Below, in pieces: positions 7,005 through 13,782 of a stretch of 16,252 nucleotides of DNA (position 1 is the first letter of the stretch; each line of letters starts with the position of its first letter). The DNA is from Flavobacterium psychrophilum (GTDB lineage Bacteria; Bacteroidota; Bacteroidia; Flavobacteriales; Flavobacteriaceae): the NCBI GenBank assembly GCA_945878515.1, contig CAMCTL010000068.1:1-16252 (forward strand), in the 5' to 3' direction. A program made the position numbers and the translations under genes. Below the pieces are notes generated by a model. It made no database searches and was not told the origin of the DNA. It saw nothing but the letters and a program-made list of their open reading frames with translations.

Positions 7005-8131
7005 ATATCCCCTTCAACAAACCCTATCTTACCGGCAAAGAATTAGTCTATATTGAAGACGCTGTCAAAAAAGGCAAGATTTCAGGCAATGGCTACTATA
7101 CCAACTTGTGCCATGAATTTTTCAAAAATAAATATGGTTTTAATAAATGTTTGCTTACTACTTCGTGCACAGATGCGCTAGAAATGGCGGCCATTTTGAT
7201 TAATATTCAAGATGGAGATGAGGTAATTATGCCTTCCTATACTTTTGTTTCGACCGCCAATGCTTTTGTACTTCGGGGTGCTAAAATTATTTTTGCCGAC
7301 AGCAGAGCAGATCATCCGGGTATCGACGAAGACAAAATCGAAGCCTTGATTACTAAGAAAACTAAGGCCATCGTTCCTGTACATTATGCGGGTGTTGCTT
7401 GCGATATGGATAAAATTATGGACTTGGCAAAAAAATACAATCTCTTTGTAATTGAAGATGCAGCTCAAGCGATTGACAGTTTTTATACAGGAAAAGATGG
7501 TATTCGAAAACCACTCGGTTCCATTGGTCATTTAGGTGCTTTTTCATTTCACGAAACCAAAAATATTATTTCGGGAGAAGGCGGCATGCTTGCCATTAAC
7601 GATACTCAATTTGCTGATAGAGCAGAAATTATTTGGGAAAAAGGAACCAACCGTTCAGCATTTTTTAGAGGAGAAGTCGATAAATACGGTTGGGTTGATG
7701 TAGGTTCGAGTTTTCTACCATCTGAAATTATTGCAGCTTTTCTTTGGGCACAATTAGAGAATTTGGATGACATTCAAAAAGTTCGAAAAGAGCATTGGCA
7801 TAATTATTATAAAGAACTACTACATTGGGCGATTGACAATGAAATTCAATTGCCTGTAATTCCATCTTATGCCACTAATAATGGTCACATGTTTTATTTA
7901 TTTTGTAGGGACATTGACCAAAGAACCGCAATTATTAATAAATTGAAAAACAACGATATTCTTGCAGTTTTTCATTATATAAGCTTGCATTCAAGTACTT
8001 ATTTTAACGATAAAAATGTTTCTCAAGAATTGCTTCATAGCGATAAGTATTCCGATTGCTTGCTTCGATTGCCTTTGTTTTATGAGTTGGATGTTCTTAA
8101 TGTTATAAAGAATCTAAAAAATGAAGATTGA
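7001..8131 (+). CDS. wecE: dTDP-4-amino-4,6-dideoxygalactose transaminase, WecE/RffA type
   Basis: 376-residue PLP-dependent DegT/DnrJ/EryC1 aminotransferase. Long stretches match E. coli WecE as I recall it: the IPFNKP start, LTTSCTDALEMAA (52-64), GDEVIMPSYTFVSTANAFVL (72-91), VPVHYAGVACDMD (125-137), EDAAQ (152-156), FSFHETKN with the expected Schiff-base Lys187, EKGTNRSAFFRGEVDKY and GSSFLPSE. WecE makes dTDP-4-amino-4,6-dideoxygalactose (dTDP-Fuc4N) from the dTDP-4-keto-6-deoxyglucose product of RmlB, with glutamate as amino donor. RmlA/RmlB are not in this window and must be supplied elsewhere. No WecD-like acetyltransferase is adjacent; a formyltransferase-like gene is, so the expected product is a 4-formamido rather than a 4-acetamido sugar (inference). 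The start overlaps the upstream stop by 4 bp, and the 3' end overlaps the next gene by 11 bp. Confidence 0.9.
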   Translation: MNIPFNKPYLTGKELVYIEDAVKKGKISGNGYYTNLCHEFFKNKYGFNKCLLTTSCTDALEMAAILINIQDGDEVIMPSYTFVSTANAFVLRGAKIIFADSRADHPGIDEDKIEALITKKTKAIVPVHYAGVACDMDKIMDLAKKYNLFVIEDAAQAIDSFYTGKDGIRKPLGSIGHLGAFSFHETKNIISGEGGMLAINDTQFADRAEIIWEKGTNRSAFFRGEVDKYGWVDVGSSFLPSEIIAAFLWAQLENLDDIQKVRKEHWHNYYKELLHWAIDNEIQLPVIPSYATNNGHMFYLFCRDIDQRTAIINKLKNNDILAVFHYISLHSSTYFNDKNVSQELLHSDKYSDCLLRLPLFYELDVLNVIKNLKNED

Positions 8132-9338
8132 ATCCATTATCCAAAAGACTAGTATTTTTTTTAGATATAGTGCTATTTTATATTTATTTGTAGGTGCTTT
8201 TTATTTTATGAATTTGCCTATTGGCGGCGATGAGTTTTTGTTTCTTTCGGACTTGCAATTGATCAAAAATACTGGATGGTATAACGCTATTATTCAAAAC
8301 GTTTCAATTCCATATATGCTTTTGACTTATCCCTTCTCTTTTATTTTGGAGGATGATGTAGCGTTGAGGTTGGTAAATACTGTGTTGCTATTGTTATTAT
8401 TTCTCTATTTTTTTTATGTAGGACAAGTAAAATTTAAATCAACATACAGCTATCTTTTCTTTTTTATTAGTACAGTTGGTTATTTCTATTTTGGCACCAA
8501 TGATTGTTTGTTCTTTGTTTCCTTAATTGTATTTTTTAATGAGGTGAATAATGCAGTTCATAAAAAAAACGTACAATTCGACCTAGCTTTATCGGGTTTA
8601 ATTATTGCTTTTTTTACTCGGGAGCTTTTCCTGGTGTATTTACCGATTATCATTATTGGACTTTATTTAATGTACAATTCGGGTTGTAGATTTTCTAAAA
8701 AAACCTTGTACCCGCTGGGGATTTTTGTTTTCTTACTAATGCTAAATATTCCTTCAATTGAGAAGAATGGGACTCTATCTTTTGACCGCAAGAATCCACC
8801 AGAAGGAATAAATGTAAGTTGGTCACAGCGACAGTATTTAGCCCAATTGATGGTCAATAAGGGAGAGTTGTCCAATGGTCAACATCCTAGTTGGGAATTG
8901 ACAGAACTGTATGTGGACAAAAATGGCAAAGAGTCTTTACCGAATGGGATTTTGAGTGGTATTGCATTCGATTATAGACTCACAATTAAGGAATTTTTTA
9001 AAGATTTTGGATATTGTATGACTTACAGCTTCAGATCATTGGGCTTGATGTTACTATTGACATTTTTTTATTGGTTTAGAAAAATGAAACAAGGCAAGTC
9101 TATCGCTTTGTATAACTTTGTGCCTTTTGCTACCTTAACCATGCTAATGATTTTCTCTTTTATAATTATATCCTATGTTGAATTGAGGTGGCTTTCTGCA
9201 GTTTTCGTGATGACAATTGTTTATTATTCTCAGATGGAGCAACAGCATAAAATTTCAAATTACTTAATTCTTGCCAATTATGCAGTTTTGTTCTTTTTAT
9301 CTTTCTATGGGGTTTTTAGAATTTTGTATAAAATTTGA
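8121..9338 (+). CDS. Polytopic GT-C-type membrane glycosyltransferase (ArnT/PMT-like role)
   Basis: 405 residues with roughly ten hydrophobic segments, including about 14-30, 86-100, 108-123, 128-142, 156-187, 196-210, 305-318, 332-352, 357-369 and 381-399. The first outward loop carries PIGGDEFLF (33-41); an acidic DE pair in this loop is the usual catalytic signature of GT-C enzymes such as ArnT and protein O-mannosyltransferases, which take the sugar from a polyprenyl-phosphate carrier on the outer face of the membrane. A soluble loop occupies about 211-300. Overall sequence similarity to any named family is too weak to fix the class. The 11-bp overlap with the transaminase gene puts it in the same cassette as the polyprenyl-phosphate transferase, so it is the natural user of that lipid-linked sugar. 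A Wzy-like polymerase is the main alternative. It is the last gene before a 471-bp gap. Confidence 0.6.
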   Translation: MKIESIIQKTSIFFRYSAILYLFVGAFYFMNLPIGGDEFLFLSDLQLIKNTGWYNAIIQNVSIPYMLLTYPFSFILEDDVALRLVNTVLLLLLFLYFFYVGQVKFKSTYSYLFFFISTVGYFYFGTNDCLFFVSLIVFFNEVNNAVHKKNVQFDLALSGLIIAFFTRELFLVYLPIIIIGLYLMYNSGCRFSKKTLYPLGIFVFLLMLNIPSIEKNGTLSFDRKNPPEGINVSWSQRQYLAQLMVNKGELSNGQHPSWELTELYVDKNGKESLPNGILSGIAFDYRLTIKEFFKDFGYCMTYSFRSLGLMLLLTFFYWFRKMKQGKSIALYNFVPFATLTMLMIFSFIIISYVELRWLSAVFVMTIVYYSQMEQQHKISNYLILANYAVLFFLSFYGVFRILYKI

Positions 9339-9536
9339 AACCCTTTTTATTGTTCCATCCAATGATATTTTGAAGAAGATAGTTGTGATGATTTATAACC
9401 TTTAAAAAAAATTAAAAATAACAACGTAAATTGGTTTAATGTTACTAGATACGAACTCTATTTGTTTTTGTTGGCTTTGTCACTTTGTTTTTTTGAGATT
9501 TATAAGGATTGTAGCGCTTTCATTTCCAAAATAGCG

Positions 9537-9600
9537 AGGTTCTTGTTAGTTTATACTGACTTAGTGCAGAGAATACTAATCATTGATAAATTAAGAACCT
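9537..9600 (+). repeat. Inverted repeat A (hairpin 9537-9554 / 9586-9600)
   Basis: AGGTTCTT at 9537-9544 is the exact reverse complement of AAGAACCT at 9593-9600. After a 3-nt bulge (GTT), AGTTTAT at 9548-9554 can pair with ATAAATT at 9586-9592 with one G-U pair. This gives about 15 base pairs around a 31-nt loop. It cannot form at the same time as inverted repeat B, because both use bases 9586-9590. Confidence 0.5.
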
Positions 9601-9640
9601 GTAAGTTACTTTTAGTTTTTTATTTTATCAGTTAGTATTC
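9571..9640 (+). repeat. Inverted repeat B (hairpin 9571-9590 / 9624-9640)
   Basis: GAATACTAA at 9571-9579 pairs exactly with TTAGTATTC at 9632-9640, and TGATAAA at 9584-9590 with TTTATCA at 9624-9630. Only a small internal loop (TCAT opposite G) interrupts 16 base pairs. The 33-nt hairpin loop contains the right arm of inverted repeat A. No T-run follows, so it is not a standard terminator. It could be a leader RNA structure, a decayed element end or a protein-binding site. Confidence 0.5.
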
Positions 9641-9809
9641 AGATCCATTATAAGATCAAAAAAGTGGTGCGAAAGAATTGTTTTATACAGGTAGATTGTA
9701 CAATTGCTGGTTGCGTTTGCCAATGATTATGAACCCGATTTAAATAAGGTTATTAATTACCATGAATTAAGCAATTTTTAACCAATAATTGTAGAAACGA
9801 AATTAAATT

Positions 9810-11555
9810 ATGGAAAAAAAAATACACGGAGAGTTTTTGTTTTTAATTGGACTATTTGTTTTTGCGATTTTAACAACCACCGGGGAAACCATTGCTTGGG
9901 GGCTACTTCCTTTGTTTTATGCATTAAAATATTATGTAAAATCTTTTAGGTTGCCATCAATACAAAAATGCGGTATCGTTTTAATACTATTGTCCATTAT
10001 TTTTTGTTTAAATTTTATTGCTATTTATAGCTTTAAAGATTTTCAAATTAAGATTCCTCATCCTGATGTTCACTACTATTTAAAAATTGCGTCTTATTTT
10101 AATCAAACAGGAATCGAAAATAATCTAGCGTCCAAAACCGTTTTATTTGATAATTTAGATTTTGCAACTCCATACCGTTTTTATGACACATGGCTTTTAG
10201 TATTGTTACTTAAAATTTGCCCATTAGATGATTTAACAACTCTTCAAGCTATTTTTTTGCCAGTTCTTTGGTTTACGGTCTCGTATGCAGTTTACGTGAA
10301 TATTGAGTTTATTAAAAATAGATGCATTAGAGTTTTGTTATCTATTTCGTTTTTATTTCTTTTTGGGGATTATTTAACTAATTTTATTTTATTTAATGCT
10401 CCTATCGGAGAGCTTTGTGTTGTTTCATATCCGAAATTGTCTATATTTTTTTGTGTTTTTATATATTATTTTAGCAAGCAATTAAATGTTGAAAAAGCAC
10501 ACGATGCTATTCTTTTTTTAGCTCTATTACCCATCCTTATACAGACTTCCTTCCCCATCTATATATTCATCTTTGGATATATTATAACATATTACAAATA
10601 TTTTTTATCTAATAAAAGGGTATTAATTCCAATAATTTTATCTGCATTCTACTTTGTTATTTTTTATTCTTACAATACCTATTTGTCAAAAGAAGTTTTT
10701 AAATTCGGAACATTCCAATATGTAAAATCCTTTGCAGAATATTATCAGAGAGTAGTAGCAATAATTTATAGTTTATTAAAAACGAAATTGCTATTATTTA
10801 TGATTTTGTCCCTGTTTTTAGTGCTCATATCGAATAAAAATAAAAGGAAAATCTATATAAAGATGATTGTTTTAGCTTTTGGAATTTTGCTTCCATCTGC
10901 ATTTGTTTATGCTCTATTTCCATCATCACCCAATAGTTATCAGTTGATGACAAATCTTATTTACCCTATTTTCATTACCCTCGTGTTTTTTATGGCACTA
11001 GATATAGTGAATTCAATTAAAAAGTATGACATTTTGTGTTATGCTTTTGTTATTTCTTTTGCAGTTGCAGGATTATACAATCAATATTGCCAATACGGTT
11101 TTTTTAATGTGAAAGATGTATTTTCATCAAAAAATGATAAAAATTTTGTGATGCAATCCCAACAAATGTTGAAAAACATCAAAAACCCAATAGGCTTAAT
11201 GTATTGGAGCAATAAGAACGAAAAAAGAAATGGTTCTGAACATTTTGATCAATATGGAACTAATTTTTTAATCCAATTGGGAGCCAGGTTTGACGTAGTT
11301 TGTTTATCAATTATGCAAATGCGGGAGCAATCATATTCTGATAAATTTTCAAAACATTACAGTGCAATAGGGATATTTCAAAGAAATGAAAATTTAGGCG
11401 CTGTTAATCTTGAAGAAAGGTTTTATCGTCGGTATCATTTTGAATATCTAATGTCCGATTTACCCGCTAATTTCTTGCCGAGTTATATAAAAGAAGATGT
11501 AGTTGGAACTATTTACGATGCTACATCAAAAATATATTGTTATAAATTAAAGTAG
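9810..11555 (+). CDS. Large polytopic membrane protein, possible GT-C glycosyltransferase
   Basis: 581 residues; I do not recognise a named family. About twelve hydrophobic segments are spread through residues 8-425 (for example 8-24, 54-74, 127-135, 144-163, 173-196, 207-221, 232-262, 271-288, 326-340, 350-370, 382-400 and 408-424), followed by a soluble C-terminal domain of about 155 residues. The first long loop contains HPDVHYYLKIASYF (84-97), and later TPYRFYDTWLL (120-130). An acidic residue in the first outward loop plus a C-terminal soluble domain is the general plan of GT-C transferases, but a Wzy polymerase or ligase cannot be excluded. The ATG follows an AT-rich leader after the long gap, so this is probably the first gene of the downstream block. 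The next gene starts 11 bp after its TAG. Confidence 0.5.
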   Translation: MEKKIHGEFLFLIGLFVFAILTTTGETIAWGLLPLFYALKYYVKSFRLPSIQKCGIVLILLSIIFCLNFIAIYSFKDFQIKIPHPDVHYYLKIASYFNQTGIENNLASKTVLFDNLDFATPYRFYDTWLLVLLLKICPLDDLTTLQAIFLPVLWFTVSYAVYVNIEFIKNRCIRVLLSISFLFLFGDYLTNFILFNAPIGELCVVSYPKLSIFFCVFIYYFSKQLNVEKAHDAILFLALLPILIQTSFPIYIFIFGYIITYYKYFLSNKRVLIPIILSAFYFVIFYSYNTYLSKEVFKFGTFQYVKSFAEYYQRVVAIIYSLLKTKLLLFMILSLFLVLISNKNKRKIYIKMIVLAFGILLPSAFVYALFPSSPNSYQLMTNLIYPIFITLVFFMALDIVNSIKKYDILCYAFVISFAVAGLYNQYCQYGFFNVKDVFSSKNDKNFVMQSQQMLKNIKNPIGLMYWSNKNEKRNGSEHFDQYGTNFLIQLGARFDVVCLSIMQMREQSYSDKFSKHYSAIGIFQRNENLGAVNLEERFYRRYHFEYLMSDLPANFLPSYIKEDVVGTIYDATSKIYCYKLK

Positions 11556-11566
11556 ATTAATTGTTA

Positions 11567-12631
11567 ATGAAAAAAATAGCTATAGTTTGCAATTATGCAC
11601 TTTCTCCTAATCGAATTGGCGGGATGGATCGCTTCTGGGTTGCTTATGATACTAAAGTAAAGGATTTAGGATATCAAATCGATTGGTATTTTACAGATTA
11701 TAATGCCTTTGCTTTTTTTTCCGATTTAACCATTTTTAGCAGCAATAATCAAAATATTGAATCTTTTTTCTTAAAAAAGGTCAATCAGGAGAACTTACAA
11801 TATGATATTTTAGTCACTCATTTTTTAGCATTATGCACGTCTTTTTTTAAAAATGCAAAAAAAACAGGCATTCAGCTAAGCATTGCCGTGGATCACAATC
11901 CTAGACCATTTGCAGGATTTCCGATTGATAAAATCTTAAAAAATAAAGTAAAAGGTATTTTATATTCTAGTTATATTGACAAATTTATAGGTGTTTCAGA
12001 ATATACTAAAAAACACATACTTAAAGACTATGGTTTTTTTCTTTCTAACAAAACTAGTGTTATTTATAATGGTATTGACACCAATGTTTTTGTTAAAAGA
12101 ATAAAAGAGAATACAAACCGCTTTATCGTTACTTCACATTTGCGCGAAGCCAAAGGAATTCAGGATTTACTAAAAGCTTTATCGCTATTAGAAAGTAGCA
12201 TAATAAAAAAGATGCAAATAGATGTTTATGGCGAAGGACCTTACGAAACCGAATTAAGAAAATTAACCGATGGATTTGATTTGAAAGAAATTGTTACCTT
12301 TAAAGGCAGCTCTTCTAAGTTAAATGAATTATATTCGGATTATGCTTTTTTGATTCAACCCTCTTATGGCGAAACTTTTTGTTATTCTATTATCGAAAGC
12401 TTATTAAGTAATGTTCCAGTGATTACTACCTTTGAAGCTGGGAATGTGCTTTCTATCATTGAGGAAAATAAAAATGGTTTTCTTTTTAATGCGGGAAATT
12501 ATAAGCAACTTGCAATAATTTTAAAAAATATTGTATTAGAAAAAGCATCGATAAGCAATGATGTTGATGCCCAAATCGATAATGACTTCAATTTAGAAAA
12601 AATGGTTGATAATCATGTCCAATTATTATGA
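11567..12631 (+). CDS. Glycosyltransferase family 4 (GT-B)
   Basis: 354 residues from ATG 11567. The frame can be opened two codons earlier at a TTG (11561), but the ATG gives the usual MKKIAIVCNYALSP start of the family. N-terminal acceptor half with GGMDRFWVAY; linker with IGVSEYTKKH and VIYNGIDTNVF (the usual IxNGID motif); C-terminal donor half with TSHLREAKGIQDLLKAL, YGEGPYETEL and SYGETFCYSIIES, the last giving the E-x7-E motif of GT4 enzymes (Glu269 and Glu277, counting from this ATG). Retaining hexosyl transfer to a lipid-linked glycan at the cytoplasmic face is the expected role; donor unknown. The C-terminus is slightly short compared with many GT4 proteins. Its TGA overlaps the next ATG by 4 bp. 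Confidence 0.85.
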   Translation: MKKIAIVCNYALSPNRIGGMDRFWVAYDTKVKDLGYQIDWYFTDYNAFAFFSDLTIFSSNNQNIESFFLKKVNQENLQYDILVTHFLALCTSFFKNAKKTGIQLSIAVDHNPRPFAGFPIDKILKNKVKGILYSSYIDKFIGVSEYTKKHILKDYGFFLSNKTSVIYNGIDTNVFVKRIKENTNRFIVTSHLREAKGIQDLLKALSLLESSIIKKMQIDVYGEGPYETELRKLTDGFDLKEIVTFKGSSSKLNELYSDYAFLIQPSYGETFCYSIIESLLSNVPVITTFEAGNVLSIIEENKNGFLFNAGNYKQLAIILKNIVLEKASISNDVDAQIDNDFNLEKMVDNHVQLL

Positions 12632-13782
12632 AAATAGCTTTTTTAACACATGAATATCCACATTCAAAAACTGGGAATTCTGGTGGAATTGGCACCAGCA
12701 TTAAAAACTTGGCAACGGGACTTTTGGCACAAGGTTGTTCTGTCAGGGTATTGGTGTATGGGCAAAACGAAGAAAGTGTTTTTGAGGATCAAGGGATTGT
12801 AATCCAACAAATAAAGAATATAAAACTTAAAGGATTATCCTGGTTTCTGACCAGAAAAAAAATTCAGAAAATCATTAATCAATTGTATAACCAACATGAA
12901 ATTGATGTGGTTGAAGCATCAGATTGGACTGGAATTACTTCTTTTATACAACCTAAAGCATGCCCTATTGTAATTAAGCTACACGGTTCTGACACCTATT
13001 TTTGTCATTTAGACAATCGTCCAGTAAAATGGATTAATAAATTTCACGAAAAACGCGCGCTCCGCAAAGCCGATGCATTGCTATCAGTAAGTCAGTTTGC
13101 TGCTGATTTGACCAATCAAGTTTTTGAATTAAATAAACAATTTACTGTTATACCCAATGCAATAGATATGAATTTGTTTCAAAATACCAGCAATAAGAAT
13201 AACAATGACAAAAAGACAATTTTATATTTTGGCAGCCTGATTAGAAAAAAAGGACTTTTGGAACTGCCTTATATTTTTAATGAAGTGGTTAAAAAGAATC
13301 CTGAAGCACAACTTATCTTAGTCGGCAAAGATGTTTCCGATATAATTTCTAGAAATATATCAACATGGCAAATGATGCAATATTTATTTACTGATCAAGC
13401 TTTGCAAAATGTGAGCTATTTAGGAAGTGTACCTTACAAGGAAATAAAAAATCAAATTGACTTGGCTGCGGTTTGTGTTTTTCCTTCTTTTGCAGAAGCT
13501 TTACCGGTTTCTTGGATTGAGGCATTGGCTTTGCAAAAAACTGTTGTTGCGTCTAATATTGGATGGGCAACAGAAATTATTTCTGATGATCAGGATGGTT
13601 TTTTAGTCAATCCAAAAGATCACGCTTCTTACGCTCAGAAAATTTTGAAATTATTAGATGACCCAAACCTCCAAGAAGAGTTTGGAATTAAAGCAAGAAA
13701 TAAAGTCGTTCAAAAATTTAGCATTGAAATTGTAGCCAAACAAAGTTTTATTTTTTATAAAAGTATAATTAAATCCAAATGA
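12628..13782 (+). CDS. Glycosyltransferase family 4 (GT-B)
   Basis: 384 residues, full length for GT4. The N-terminus MKIAFLTHEYP with the glycine-rich GNSGGIGTSIKNLA (16-29) is the usual acceptor-domain loop. KLHGSDTYF (117-125), LSVSQFAADLT (152-162) and VIPNAIDMNLF (174-184) mark the interdomain region. The donor domain has LYFGSLIRKKGLLELP (199-214), LILVGK (229-234) and the FAEALPVSWIEALA stretch (288-301), with the E-x7-E pair Glu290 and Glu298. It is predicted to be a retaining cytosolic glycosyltransferase; the sugar cannot be read from sequence. ATGA overlaps at both ends link it to the preceding GT4 and to the next gene, so all three should be made in step from one mRNA. Confidence 0.9.
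   Translation: MKIAFLTHEYPHSKTGNSGGIGTSIKNLATGLLAQGCSVRVLVYGQNEESVFEDQGIVIQQIKNIKLKGLSWFLTRKKIQKIINQLYNQHEIDVVEASDWTGITSFIQPKACPIVIKLHGSDTYFCHLDNRPVKWINKFHEKRALRKADALLSVSQFAADLTNQVFELNKQFTVIPNAIDMNLFQNTSNKNNNDKKTILYFGSLIRKKGLLELPYIFNEVVKKNPEAQLILVGKDVSDIISRNISTWQMMQYLFTDQALQNVSYLGSVPYKEIKNQIDLAAVCVFPSFAEALPVSWIEALALQKTVVASNIGWATEIISDDQDGFLVNPKDHASYAQKILKLLDDPNLQEEFGIKARNKVVQKFSIEIVAKQSFIFYKSIIKSK

Larger units (their letters stand above)
9339..9809. other. 471-bp intergenic region without a recognisable gene
   Basis: All frames are broken by stops and no family similarity is seen. It holds two overlapping inverted repeats (9537-9640, listed separately), a perfect 10-bp palindrome ATTGTACAAT at 9695-9704, and a 28-codon open stretch at 9695-9778 with protein-like composition (containing VAFANDYEPDLNKV) that lacks an ATG and ends at TAA 9779-9781. 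The open stretch could be the relic of a lost gene or chance. No good match to the Bacteroidota promoter pattern (TTTG, about 19-20 bp, TAnnTTTG) was found, although a promoter for the downstream block would be expected here. It separates two tightly packed blocks, so it may be a module boundary. Confidence 0.6.

Noticed and set aside
7178..7531. A 117-codon open frame on the minus strand.
   Set aside because: It lies entirely opposite the strongly conserved transaminase gene and its translation has no recognisable domain; it is a shadow of that gene.
4704..8830. A 15-nt direct repeat AAGTTGGTCACAGCG at 4704-4718 and 8816-8830, both encoding Ser-Trp-Ser-Gln-Arg.
   Set aside because: The two genes are otherwise unrelated and the flanks do not match; a single match of this length in 16 kb of biased sequence is not strong evidence of a repeat or site.
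9461..9487. A possible promoter, TTTG at 9461 with TCACTTTG at 9480-9487.
   Set aside because: The spacing is about 15 bp instead of 19-20 and the second element has a mismatch; the area is T-rich, so partial matches are expected.
9537..9600. Inverted repeat A as the ends of a miniature transposable element.
   Set aside because: No target-site duplication is visible next to the arms and no second copy was noticed in the window.
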